This document shows, piece after piece, positions 6,918 to 15,107 of a stretch of 64,000 nucleotides of DNA. A program made the position numbers and the translations under genes. Source of the DNA: Salinilacihabitans rarus. GTDB lineage: Archaea > Halobacteriota > Halobacteria > Halobacteriales > Natrialbaceae. The stretch covers positions 2,790,001-2,854,000 of the forward strand of contig NZ_CP100762.1 of assembly GCF_024296665.1 (NCBI RefSeq), given 5' to 3'. The notes under the pieces are model-generated. The model was given only the letters and a program-made list of their open reading frames with translations. It was not told the origin of the DNA and made no database searches. Each line of letters starts with the position of its first letter. The stretch's first letter is position 1.

Positions 6918-8288
6918 ATGACTCGACCCACGTTCGGGTTCCTGACCCCGGAGAACGGGCCGCTGTTTACCGACCTGTACGAACTTCGCATGATGCAGGC
7001 GTACCACAACCGGGGACACGATCCGACGGCGACGTTCAGCCTGTTCTTCCGCGAGTTGCCCCCGAACCGCGGTTACACGGTGGCCGCCGGCCTCGAACAG
7101 GCCCTCCACTACGTCGAGAACCTCTCGTTCGGGGAACGCGCGATCGACTTCCTGAACGAACTCGGGTTCGACGACGCGTTCCTCTCGCGGCTTTCGGATC
7201 TCGAGTTCACCGGCGAGGTGCGCGCGCTCCCGGAGGGGACGCCGGCGTTCCCGAACGAACCGCTGCTCGAAGTCACGGCGCCGATCCTGCAGGCGCAACT
7301 CCTCGAGACGGCCGTCATCAACCAGATCGGCTACCAGACGCTGATCGCGACCAAGGCCAGCCGGATGCGGGACGTGATCGACCGCGAGGGGGACGACCAG
7401 CAGCTAGTCGACTTCGGCTCCCGGCGCGCCCACGGGACTGACGCGGGGGTGAAAGCGGCGCGGGCGGCGTACGTCGGCGGCTTCGACGGCACGTCGAACG
7501 CCGCCGCAGCCGAACTGTTCGGCATCCCCGCGTTCGGGACGATGGCTCACTCGTGGGTCCAGAGTTTCGATACCGAACGCGAGGCCTTCGAGACGTTCGT
7601 CGCCGAGTACGGCGCGGCGAGCGTCCTCCTGATCGACACCTACGACACGGTCGCCGGCGCCGAACTCGCGGCGGCGGTCGCCGACGAGGCGGACGTCGAC
7701 CTCCGGGGCGTTCGCCTCGACTCCGGCGACCTGCCGGCGCTCTCCCGGGCGGTCGCCGACGTCGCGCCCGACCTCGACCAGTTCATCTCCTCGGGGGTCG
7801 ACGAGTACGCGATCCGCGAGTTCTTCGAGCGCGACGGCGTGGCCGCGGGGTTCGGCCCGGGGACGGCGCTGGTCACGAGCACGGACGCGCCGAAGGTCGA
7901 GGCGGTCTACAAACTGGTTGCGGTCGAGCGAGACGGCGAGATGCGCCCGACGATGAAGCTCTCGACGGGGAAAGTGACGTACCCGGGCGCCAAGAGCGTC
8001 CGGCGCACCGAGGAGGAGGGCGTCTACGCCGGCGACGTCGTCGGCCTCCGGGACGAGGACCTGCCCGGCGAGGAGCAGCTTGTGACCGTCCTCGACGGCG
8101 GCGGGCGGGTCGCGCCGCTTCCGGACCTCGACGCCATCCGCGAGACCGCGGCCGAGCGGCGTCGAAAACTCCCCGCGGCCACTCGCCGCATCGAGGACCC
8201 CGAGCCCTACGAGGTCCGGATCGGCGACGGCCTGCGGGCGGAGACGGAGTCCCTTCGAGCGTCGCTCGAACGCGGGACCGGGCGCTGA
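6918..8288 (+). CDS. pncB: nicotinate phosphoribosyltransferase
   Basis: 456 residues. It converts nicotinate and PRPP to nicotinate mononucleotide in the NAD salvage (Preiss-Handler) pathway in the cytosol. The N-terminus (PLFTDLYELRMMQAY) is the family signature. The central DFGSRRAHGTDAG motif and the VRLDSGDL strand carry the substrate- and PRPP-binding residues, and a C-terminal STGKVTYPGAK region matches archaeal forms. A TACTATAAC box lies about 28 bp upstream of the ATG. It appears monocistronic. Confidence 0.95.
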   Translation: MTRPTFGFLTPENGPLFTDLYELRMMQAYHNRGHDPTATFSLFFRELPPNRGYTVAAGLEQALHYVENLSFGERAIDFLNELGFDDAFLSRLSDLEFTGEVRALPEGTPAFPNEPLLEVTAPILQAQLLETAVINQIGYQTLIATKASRMRDVIDREGDDQQLVDFGSRRAHGTDAGVKAARAAYVGGFDGTSNAAAAELFGIPAFGTMAHSWVQSFDTEREAFETFVAEYGAASVLLIDTYDTVAGAELAAAVADEADVDLRGVRLDSGDLPALSRAVADVAPDLDQFISSGVDEYAIREFFERDGVAAGFGPGTALVTSTDAPKVEAVYKLVAVERDGEMRPTMKLSTGKVTYPGAKSVRRTEEEGVYAGDVVGLRDEDLPGEEQLVTVLDGGGRVAPLPDLDAIRETAAERRRKLPAATRRIEDPEPYEVRIGDGLRAETESLRASLERGTGR

Positions 8289-8424
8289 GATTCGCGGCTC
8301 TCCCGCGCGCCCGCGGTATCCCGGTTGCGTCTCGCCGAATAAACGTACAGCATCGTTCCATCCGGCCGGTAATCGCTGTCCGATTCTATCACGGTTCGTC
8401 ACGAACGCACGGGTAGAGGCTACT

Positions 8425-8847
8425 ATGCCAGTCCAGAACCTCGCCCGAAGCGACGTGGTCACGGCATCCATCGACGCGTCGATCCGCGACCTCGCGACGA
8501 CCATGCGCGACGAGCGCGTCGGGAGCGTCGTCGTCACGGAGGCGGGCGCACCGGTCGGTATCGTGACGGACCGGGACCTGACGGTCCGCGTGCTGGCGAC
8601 CGACGCCGATCCGGCGGCGCTCGACGCCGCCGACGTGATGTCGCCGGACCTGCACGCGATCGGACCCGACGACGGCTTCTACCAGGCGACCGAGATGATG
8701 CGCCGGTACGGCGTCCGCCGGCTGCCGGTCGTCGACGACGACCGGAACCTGCGCGGGATCATCACGGCCGACGACCTGAACGAACTGCTGGCCGACGAGC
8801 ACCAGGAGATGGCCGGCGTCGTCCGGGCACAGCGGCCGCCGTACTGA
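8425..8847 (+). CDS. CBS-domain pair protein
   Basis: 140 residues made almost entirely of two CBS domains (about 1-60 and 70-130). Each has the GIVTDRDL or GIITADDLNE signature ending. Such stand-alone pairs bind adenine nucleotides and act as energy or redox sensors, sometimes controlling IMP dehydrogenase-like partners. No fused catalytic domain is present. It lies alone between pncB and a small unknown gene. Confidence 0.92.
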   Translation: MPVQNLARSDVVTASIDASIRDLATTMRDERVGSVVVTEAGAPVGIVTDRDLTVRVLATDADPAALDAADVMSPDLHAIGPDDGFYQATEMMRRYGVRRLPVVDDDRNLRGIITADDLNELLADEHQEMAGVVRAQRPPY

Positions 8848-8931
8848 CCGCTCGACGAGCGGTTCGTCGGGCGCGGTTCTGGCGGCCGGACGCCGGATCG
8901 CCGGCGGAGAAGCAGCGTCCGCGACCGGTGG

Positions 8932-9162
8932 TCAACTACGGGCCCGTACCGTGCGCGTCGCGCCGGACTCCGGGTCGACGTGGACGCGCCACGGCTCGCC
9001 GTCCGCGACGGCCGGGACGATCCACGTGCTGCTCGTCTGGTACGGCGTGTCCACGACGACGTCATCGCATCCCCTCTCGCGGAGCACGTCGTAGGCGAGC
9101 ACCGAGGCACCCGCCGCGGTCGAAACGGACGTCTCCCCGTGCGGGGCGGTGGAATGTTTCAT
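8932..9162 (-). CDS. small conserved-looking protein of unknown function
   Basis: 76 residues. I do not recognise a family. The reading frame has normal haloarchaeal composition and a good Shine-Dalgarno complement (CCCTCC at 9172-9177, reading GGAGGG on the coding strand) about 9 nt before the ATG, which supports a real gene. The sequence ends in a beta-rich segment WRVHVDPESGATRTV, and there is no signal peptide or membrane helix. It could be a small cytosolic regulator. Confidence 0.6.
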   Translation of the reverse strand: MKHSTAPHGETSVSTAAGASVLAYDVLRERGCDDVVVDTPYQTSSTWIVPAVADGEPWRVHVDPESGATRTVRARS

Positions 9163-9269
9163 ACAGAGTCACCCTCCAAGCGGTCGTGTTATCCCCACGC
9201 ACGCTTGAACCGGAACGCCGATTCTCGACCCGTGGGAACGCCGCGGCCAGCGGCGCGTGGACCACGGAT

Positions 9270-9839
9270 TCACCCGGGCAGGAACAGGTTGAGGACGGCC
9301 ACGAAGATTCCGGCGAGCCCCATCCGGACGCCGGCGACCGCCCAGTTCTGCTTCGAGATCGAGCCGAGGTACGCCCCGAAGCCGAACAGCAGTCCGACGC
9401 CGATCCCGACCGCGACCACGGTCGCCTGAAGCAGCGAGAACGCCGTCCCGTGTAGCAAGAACGGGAGCAGCGGGAGGATGATCCCGATGATCGGGCCGAT
9501 CCCGCTCGCGACGGCGTTGATCTTGCGCGCGCCGCGGCGGTCCCGCTGGAGTTTCGTGTCCTCCAGATCGGTCAGCATGGCGCGTTCGATGCGCATGAGT
9601 TCGGCCTGCTTCTCCGCGCGCTCGATCTCCCAGACGCTCCAGACGCCGGACGTGCCCAGTCCGACGGCCGCCCCGAGCCCGATCTGGAAGACGGTGGCGC
9701 CGTCGCTCACCCCCGACAGGTACGCGCCGACGACGACGCCGATACTCGTCAGCGTGCCGTCGAACCCGTTGGAGATGAAGTACCGGCGCGAGATCGACGC
9801 GACGTCCTCGTCGGCGAGCAGTTCCCGGAGGTCCGTCAT
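9270..9839 (-). CDS. VIT/CCC1-family membrane transporter
   Basis: 189 residues with four to five hydrophobic helices. It shows the family start SRRYFISNGFDGTLTSIGVVVGAY, with the conserved F-DG-T pattern in helix 1, and later paired helices. VIT1/CCC1 proteins move Fe2+ or Mn2+ out of the cytosol. The characteristic metal-binding Glu-rich cytosolic helix is present (EIERAEKQAELMRIERAM). The gene lies 16 bp upstream of a DUF211 gene on the same strand, so these two are probably an operon with DUF211 first. Confidence 0.85.
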   Translation of the reverse strand: MTDLRELLADEDVASISRRYFISNGFDGTLTSIGVVVGAYLSGVSDGATVFQIGLGAAVGLGTSGVWSVWEIERAEKQAELMRIERAMLTDLEDTKLQRDRRGARKINAVASGIGPIIGIILPLLPFLLHGTAFSLLQATVVAVGIGVGLLFGFGAYLGSISKQNWAVAGVRMGLAGIFVAVLNLFLPG

Positions 9840-9855
9840 CTCGTCTCCCCGTCGG

Positions 9856-10149
9856 TCACCGGTCCTGTGGCGTCTCGCTCTGTTCGGTCAGGCGCTCCCC
9901 GCAGACGACCTCGTCGATCGAGTGGATCGACCCGCCGAGGCCGTCGATCGTCTCCTCGATTTCCGGGAGGTCGACGTCGCCGCCCTCGACGGTGAGCTTG
10001 ATCGTGTCCACGTCCCGATCGGTCTCGACCAGCACGGCGTTGACGGCGTCGATGCCGGGACGGGCCGCGACGCGCTCGGCGAACTGGACGATGTCCGGTT
10101 CGTGTGGCTTCAGGAGGTCGAGGACGAGGCGGCGTATCGGTGCACTCAC
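9856..10149 (-). CDS. DUF211 family protein
   Basis: 97 residues from a GTG at 10149. The N-terminus IRRLVLDLLKPHEPDIVQF and the ferredoxin-like beta-alpha-beta pattern match DUF211, a small archaeal family of unknown function. A CCTCTAAGAA box about 25 bp upstream supports the GTG as a leaderless start, and the 40 extra residues of the longer frame look non-coding. It is followed after 16 bp by the VIT-type transporter, which suggests a shared metal-homeostasis role, but this is only context. Confidence 0.82.
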   Translation of the reverse strand: MSAPIRRLVLDLLKPHEPDIVQFAERVAARPGIDAVNAVLVETDRDVDTIKLTVEGGDVDLPEIEETIDGLGGSIHSIDEVVCGERLTEQSETPQDR

Positions 10150-10470
10150 AGTGGGCGTACGTCGATGCCCGACGTTCTTAGAGGTACCGTCGACGGCGAC
10201 CGCCGTTCGGCTCCATCCACCGCGATCCGACGCCGACGCCCGTGACGCCGATATATCAGAAATAATCACTGTGGTTTGCCATCCGCGGGATCGGCGACCG
10301 CTCTCGCGGCCGTCGTCGCGAATCGCCCGCCGGTGGCGACGTCACGCGCGTTCGATCGTTGGTGAGCGGGCACCTGCCGAAAATATCAATATTCTACCTC
10401 GTTATATACTTCTAACTAATATAAGAACTATTTAAATAATATAATATTGCAAGCGGTCTTACCCCGAGGC
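10150..10470. other. 320-bp intergenic region with a 70-bp AT-rich tract
   Basis: No gene is seen here. The left part holds the DUF211 promoter. Bases about 10380-10450 are strikingly AT-rich against a background near 70 percent GC, with several overlapping TATA-like elements (TATATA, TATTTAAAT, TATAATATT). They sit just upstream of the 48-residue peptide gene at 10471. The tract suggests either a strong or complex promoter or recently acquired DNA. Confidence 0.7.
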
Positions 10471-10617
10471 ATGTCCCACGAGGACAGCAACTCGACGGTT
10501 GCGACGTACCTGAAAGAGAACCCGCGGATGATCGGCGCCCTGTTCACGCTGGCGCTGCTGCTCGCGCAGGCGACGCCCGTTATGGCGAAAAACTCCTCGA
10601 CGCTGGGTGGTCCCTGA
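10471..10617 (+). CDS. 48-residue membrane peptide (DUF7503-like)
   Basis: ATG at 10471 to TGA at 10615-10617. The peptide has a charged N-terminus (MSHEDSNSTVATYLKENPRM), one hydrophobic helix (about residues 20-37) and a short tail ending in STLGGP. I recall similar haloarchaeal peptides, annotated DUF7503, beside CHAT and DUF7504 genes, so the match is from memory. Its stop codon abuts the stop of the convergent CHAT gene with no spacer. The long AT-rich promoter region implies high or tightly controlled expression. Function is unknown; a membrane-acting effector or sensor for the adjacent protease is a possibility. Confidence 0.72.
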   Translation: MSHEDSNSTVATYLKENPRMIGALFTLALLLAQATPVMAKNSSTLGGP

Positions 10618-12702
10618 TCAGTCGATCGGAAGTTCGTCGCTCCACAGCAGTTCGCCGCCGTACTCGACGGGAACCGCCGTCGGGCTAAAGAAGGATTTCA
10701 GCTGTTCTTTCGACACGTCGAACGTGTCGATCGTTCCCGAGTTGAGATATCGCTTCCCGATACCGGGAATGTGGGGTGTAAACAGCCCGCCGATGTCCAG
10801 ATCCGAATTCGGGAACGTCTCGATCGTCAACTCGAACTCGTCGTCGCCGTAGCGTTCGAGTTGACAGACGAGCGGCGTCGTGTTGACGCGCTCGGCCATC
10901 CGGAAGCCGCCGTCGCCGATCACGAGGTACTGGTTGCCGACGATCCGCCGGCGGCTGGCGATCTCGGTCGCCGCCCGCAGCGAGAAGCCGTCGGTGAGCA
11001 GTCGGGCGAACGTCGCGCCGATCTCGACGGCGGGGTCGTTCATCACCTCGCTTGCGGTCACGACGCCGCCGACGCAGCCGCCGTCGACGAGTCCCTCGCC
11101 CTGCCGGTAGGACTGGCAGCCGTTGAGGATGAACGCGTCGACGCCGTAGCCGCCGCCGGTCGTGGTATCGAAGTGGCCGTCCGGACAGGAGATGCCGTCG
11201 CCGGTGACGTGGCCGATGTAGTGGAGGAAGTCGATGTCCGCGTGCAACAGCTCCCGGATCTCCTCGGTCGTCGCGTCGTCGACGAACTCGACGGTCGAGC
11301 CCGCGTGTTCGAGGGCGCTGTAACAGTCGCGGACGGCGTCGCGCTCGGCGTGCATCCGCTCGTCGTTGACGACGACCGCCACCGATATCTCCCCGCTCCG
11401 TTTCGCGACGCGGTCCAGGCGGGCCTCGAACGAGTCGATGGTCGCCTTGTTCGCGGCGATCGGGTTCGAGTCGCCGACGAACGCCTGCTCGATCGAGTCC
11501 GTCCCCGGTACGTCCACGAAGGAGATACTCTCGCGCTCGACCGCCCCGCTCCGGAAGAAGTCCTCGATCGCGTCGGGCGTCTCGGGGATGGTGCCCAGCG
11601 GCGTCGGGTCGGGACACCTGACGATCGCGAGGTCGGCCGCCAAATACGGCAGCGACTCGACGTACTCGGGGTCGGGCTGGACGTCGGCGGTGAGCCGCCA
11701 CGTCGGGAGCAGCGGCTTGATACACCCGAACGGCACCTCGAGGTAGCGGGCGACGCGTTCGTCGATCGGGGCCTCGTACAGTGCCGCGAAGTCCGGCAGT
11801 TCGTCGGCTTCGCCCCGCCGCTCGAAGAGCCACCGCAACTGGTCGCGCTCGTGGAGGTGGATCTGGTAGTAGCCCTCGGTACGGGTGACACAGTCGAGGA
11901 AGAACACCTGCTGGAGCGTCTCGGCGACGCCGCGGTCGAACGCCTCGCCCTCGCCGTCGTCGAACGACCGCTCGGCGCCCGCGCTCACGAGTTTCGGTCG
12001 CGACCCGGGGACGACCTCGGCCCCGAGGTAGTACGCCAGCGGCGTCGCCGGGTAGAGGTAACGCGGGGAGGGTGGGAGCTGGAGCGTGATCCCCGAGTCG
12101 GGTTTCGAGAGGCCGTCGGGGATCGCGAGTTCGTCGCCGAGGTTCACCCGCGGCGGGTGGCCCCGCAGCGACGGGAACGACCGCTCGGGCGAGAGCGTCT
12201 GCAGCGAGTCGCCGAAGTACGACACCGCTTCGAGCATCGCGTACGGGTCGTCGGGCACCGTGATCTCGCTCGCCGGCCGGTCGTGGAACGATCGGATGCC
12301 GAGTTCGACCTCGGTCTCGTCTCCGAGCAGCAGCGAGGTCCGCTCGTCGTCGGAGAGCACCCGAATCGACGAGTCGACCCGGAAGTAGGTCTTGATCGAC
12401 CCCGTGACGTCGAACAGGTACTCGCCGTCCGGTAGCGCGAGCGGCTGGCCGTTGGTCACCTCGGAGACGAACTCGCCGTCGGCGGTCCAGACGTGGACGT
12501 CGCAGATGCTCTCGCACTCGATCGTCGAGGTCTCGAAGCGCACGGCCGACTCGACGGGGAAGTGGAAGTCCTCGGTCGGCGCCGGTTCGAGGTCGACGGG
12601 GTCGGGGAAGCCGAAGCCGATCGTCGAGCGCTCGATCGGGTCCCAGATTTCGAGGGTCCGCTCGCCCCGCGGCCGGATCTCCGGCTGTTTGACGTCGCTC
12701 AT
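10618..12702 (-). CDS. CHAT-domain caspase-like protease
   Basis: 694 residues. The C-terminal third carries a CHAT (caspase HetF associated with TPR) protease core: the catalytic His in FLHYIGH (His498) and the catalytic Cys in ILNGCQS (Cys529), with the expected roughly 30-residue spacing. The N-terminal 440 residues hold a beta-rich domain (about 1-140) and an alpha/beta region I do not recognise. The ATG at 12702 overlaps the stop of the upstream DUF7504-like gene as ATGA, so the genes are translationally coupled. CHAT proteases are peptidases used in several bacterial immune and death systems. The substrate here is unknown; the adjacent small peptide is a candidate. Confidence 0.85.
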   Translation of the reverse strand: MSDVKQPEIRPRGERTLEIWDPIERSTIGFGFPDPVDLEPAPTEDFHFPVESAVRFETSTIECESICDVHVWTADGEFVSEVTNGQPLALPDGEYLFDVTGSIKTYFRVDSSIRVLSDDERTSLLLGDETEVELGIRSFHDRPASEITVPDDPYAMLEAVSYFGDSLQTLSPERSFPSLRGHPPRVNLGDELAIPDGLSKPDSGITLQLPPSPRYLYPATPLAYYLGAEVVPGSRPKLVSAGAERSFDDGEGEAFDRGVAETLQQVFFLDCVTRTEGYYQIHLHERDQLRWLFERRGEADELPDFAALYEAPIDERVARYLEVPFGCIKPLLPTWRLTADVQPDPEYVESLPYLAADLAIVRCPDPTPLGTIPETPDAIEDFFRSGAVERESISFVDVPGTDSIEQAFVGDSNPIAANKATIDSFEARLDRVAKRSGEISVAVVVNDERMHAERDAVRDCYSALEHAGSTVEFVDDATTEEIRELLHADIDFLHYIGHVTGDGISCPDGHFDTTTGGGYGVDAFILNGCQSYRQGEGLVDGGCVGGVVTASEVMNDPAVEIGATFARLLTDGFSLRAATEIASRRRIVGNQYLVIGDGGFRMAERVNTTPLVCQLERYGDDEFELTIETFPNSDLDIGGLFTPHIPGIGKRYLNSGTIDTFDVSKEQLKSFFSPTAVPVEYGGELLWSDELPID

Positions 12703-13373
12703 AGCTGGAACCACCCCGTCGTGCGGCCGACGTCGTGGAGGTGCCAGCGCATCTCCGCCGGGAGCCGTCCGCGCTGTCTGAGTTCGATGCGCCCGTCGAA
12801 CAGGCCGGCGTACTCCTCGACCAGCCGGTCGTCGTCCTCGATCGGCAGGTGGTAGTGGGCCATTCCGCCGACGCCCTCGACGAGGTTCGCGACGATGCGG
12901 ACGAACCGCACGACGTCGTAGCGGTCGAACTCCTCGATGATCGGGCGCAGCGTCAGGACTCCCAGCCGCAGTTGTGCCGGTTCGAGGTCGTCGCGTCGCT
13001 CGTCGGAGTCGGCGATCGACTCGCAGATCCGGCTTTGCAGCGGGTGCAGCCGGTGGTCGAGCAGGGTCTCGTCGTCCGACGGCGTGCTCGTGCTCGACCC
13101 GGAGACGCTCCGCTGGAAGCCGTTTCGCACCGTGATCGACGTCGGCTCGGTGGCGTAGCCGGCGCGGAGGTAGTGGTCGGCGTCGGGTTCGAGGTCGAGA
13201 CAGACGAGGACCCGCTCGCGCGCGCCGCCGGTCCCGAGGAGCGTCCGCGAGGCGTGAAACGTCACCTCGGGCGCGACCGCGCCGGTGACCAGCAGGTTAC
13301 AGCCACGCGCTTTCAGCGTCGCCAGTCGCTCGCACACCGTGGGTGGAAGCTCGCCGTCGTCCCCACCGTTCAT
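12699..13373 (-). CDS. DUF7504-like protein, RecA-fold
   Basis: 224 residues. The N-terminal half (LKARGCNLLVTGAVAPEVTFHASRTLLG region, then RVLVCLDLEPD) resembles the degenerate RecA/KaiC-like fold of haloarchaeal DUF7504 proteins, although a canonical Walker A lysine is not seen. The C-terminal half contains LRPIIEEFDRYDVVRFVRIVANLV, helix-rich and possibly a dimerisation surface. It is the first gene of an operon with the CHAT protease. A clear TATA box (13400-13409) sits about 30 bp before the ATG. It is a probable sensor or adaptor of the protease, inferred from position. Confidence 0.72.
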   Translation of the reverse strand: MNGGDDGELPPTVCERLATLKARGCNLLVTGAVAPEVTFHASRTLLGTGGARERVLVCLDLEPDADHYLRAGYATEPTSITVRNGFQRSVSGSSTSTPSDDETLLDHRLHPLQSRICESIADSDERRDDLEPAQLRLGVLTLRPIIEEFDRYDVVRFVRIVANLVEGVGGMAHYHLPIEDDDRLVEEYAGLFDGRIELRQRGRLPAEMRWHLHDVGRTTGWFQL

Positions 13374-13399
13374 TCTCGCTTACCCTCTCTGTGAAACGA

Positions 13400-13409
13400 A
13401 TATAAATAA
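13400..13409 (-). promoter_or_regulatory. TATA box of the DUF7504-CHAT operon
   Basis: The coding strand reads ATTATTTATA, a near-ideal haloarchaeal TATA box. It is centred about 31 bp before the ATG at 13373, which implies a leaderless transcript. It is the strongest promoter-like element near the CHAT operon. Confidence 0.7.
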
Positions 13410-13486
13410 TGGGGTCGTCGGCCTGTCCGGAGCGGCCGACGAGGTGGGGCTTCAGCGAGGCGTCGGTGAGACGGGGCGCCGATGCG

Positions 13487-14512
13487 TCACGCGGAGGGTT
13501 CGGCCGCGACGGCCTCCTCGGCCTCCTCGGCCGCGGCCGCCGCCTGCTCGTCGAGCCACTGCTCGGCGTCGAGGGCGGCCATCGCGCCCGTCCCGGCGGC
13601 GGTGATCGCCTGCCGGTAGCGTGGGTCCATCACGTCGCCGGCGGCGAAGACGCCCTCGACGTTCGTGTGCGTCCCCTCGCCGGTCAGCAGGTGACCCGAC
13701 TCGTCGAGGTCGACCGCCGTCTCCTCGAGGAAGCCGGTGTTCGGCTCGTGGCCGATGGCGTAGAAGACGCCCTGGACGTCGACCTCCTCGTGTTCGACGT
13801 CCTCGCCGGCCTCCAGTTTCTCGGTCGGGTGGCCGTCGGGGTGGGAGACGAGGGTCGCGCCGGTCACGCCCGCCTCGCGCGAGCCGTGGATCTCGAGCAG
13901 TTCGCTGTTCCAGGCGAACTCGATCGCGTCGTGGTCGAGCGCGCGGCGGGCCATGATCTCCGAGGCGCGCAGTTCGTCCCGGCGGTGGACCACCGTGACG
14001 GAGTCGGCGAACTTCGCGAGGAAGAGCGCCTCCTCCATCGCGCTGTCGCCGCCGCCGATCACGAGCACGTCGTTGCCGCGGTGGAACGCGCCGTCGCAGG
14101 TCGCACAGGTCGAGAGGCCGTAGCCCATCAGGTCGTCCTCGCCGTCGGCGCCGACCCAGCGGGCGCTCGCGCCGGTCGCGACGATCAGCGACCGGGTCCG
14201 AACCGTCTCGCCGGTCGAGAGTTCGAGGGTGAACGGCCGCGAGTCGACCGCGGCCGACTCGACGAGGCCGTGCTCGAACTCGGCGCCGAAGCGTTCGGCC
14301 TGCTCGCGGCCCCGCTGGATCAGTTCCATCCCGCCGACGCCCTCGGGGAAGCCGAGGTAGTTCTCGACGTCGGTCGTCAGCGTCAGCTGACCGCCGGGTT
14401 CGTCGCCCTCGAGGACGAGGGGGTCGAGGTCGGCGCGAGCGGCGTACACCGCGGCCGACAGGCCCGCGATCCCCGACCCGGCGATCACCAGTTCTCGCGG
14501 TTCCTCGCTCAT
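13487..14512 (-). CDS. trxB: thioredoxin reductase
   Basis: 341 residues. It transfers electrons from NAD(P)H through FAD to thioredoxin. The FAD-binding GSGIAGLSAA motif lies at the N-terminus, the redox-active CATC in STCATCDGAF is in the middle, the nucleotide-binding GGGDSAMEEA follows, and the C-terminal FAD motif is VFAAGDV. The C-terminus has an Ala/Glu-rich tail. The ATG at 14512 overlaps the stop of trxA (ATGA), so both are made from one transcript. The longer in-frame region upstream is the trxA gene read out of frame. Confidence 0.95.
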   Translation of the reverse strand: MSEEPRELVIAGSGIAGLSAAVYAARADLDPLVLEGDEPGGQLTLTTDVENYLGFPEGVGGMELIQRGREQAERFGAEFEHGLVESAAVDSRPFTLELSTGETVRTRSLIVATGASARWVGADGEDDLMGYGLSTCATCDGAFHRGNDVLVIGGGDSAMEEALFLAKFADSVTVVHRRDELRASEIMARRALDHDAIEFAWNSELLEIHGSREAGVTGATLVSHPDGHPTEKLEAGEDVEHEEVDVQGVFYAIGHEPNTGFLEETAVDLDESGHLLTGEGTHTNVEGVFAAGDVMDPRYRQAITAAGTGAMAALDAEQWLDEQAAAAAEEAEEAVAAEPSA

Positions 14513-14871
14513 TCGTTCGTGTACCCCTCGATCATCGACTGGAGGCGGTCGGCGGGCAAGGCGCCGACCTGCTGTTCGACCTGCTCGCCGTCGGCGAACA
14601 GCACGAGCGTCGGGACGCCCCGGACGCCGTACTCGGCCGCTAGCGCGCCGTGCTGGTCGACGTCGACCTTCGCGATCGTCGCGTCGGTCTCGTCCGCCAG
14701 CCGCTCCAGGACGGGTTCGAGCATCCGGCACGGACCACACCACGTCGCGAAGAAGTCGACGAGCACGACGTCGCGCTCGTCGACGAGGTCGTCGAGGTGG
14801 GCGGCGCCGTCGACGTGCACCGGTTGGTCGAACGATCCTGCTGGCGAATCGGGAGTCGTATCGGTCGTCAT
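14509..14871 (-). CDS. trxA: thioredoxin
   Basis: 120 residues with the active site WCGPC in VDFFATWCGPCRML and the cis-proline loop GVRGVPTLVLF. It is a cytosolic dithiol reductase. The first 25 residues are an acidic extension. The gene is first in an operon with trxB. A CTTAAG TATA-like box at about 14897-14903 lies about 29 bp upstream, and an inverted repeat TATTG-CA-CAATA (14914-14925) sits just above it. The same promoter layout recurs in the sulfur cluster at 21.8 kb, which suggests common control. Confidence 0.95.
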   Translation of the reverse strand: MTTDTTPDSPAGSFDQPVHVDGAAHLDDLVDERDVVLVDFFATWCGPCRMLEPVLERLADETDATIAKVDVDQHGALAAEYGVRGVPTLVLFADGEQVEQQVGALPADRLQSMIEGYTNE

Positions 14872-14913
14872 CAGATCCTCGTTGTACCCTCGGGTGCTTA
14901 AGGGTTTTGTATG

Positions 14914-14925
14914 TATTGCACAATA
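14914..14925 (-). promoter_or_regulatory. ATTGTGC-type operator upstream of trxA-trxB
   Basis: A perfect 5-bp inverted repeat TATTG/CAATA around a 2-bp centre. A further half-site (GCAATAT, 14933-14939) lies a few bases upstream. The element sits just above the TATA-like box of trxA, and on the coding strand it contains ATTGTGCAAT. Related elements precede the genes starting at 21826, 23106, 26732 and 26974. Confidence 0.55.
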
Positions 14926-15107
14926 TAGCCACGCAATATCACGGCCGACGTCGTTCGGCCGACCGGGCGTCTCGTGGGCTACGAAGGGGAGTTACGGGCG
15001 ATACGCTATCGGTGGATGGGTTCGGGGCCCGTGCACGTAATTACCGAGGGGCACGCCCGACGGTCGCGAGATTGTACGAACTGTGAGATACCGACCTCGA
15101 ACGCCGA

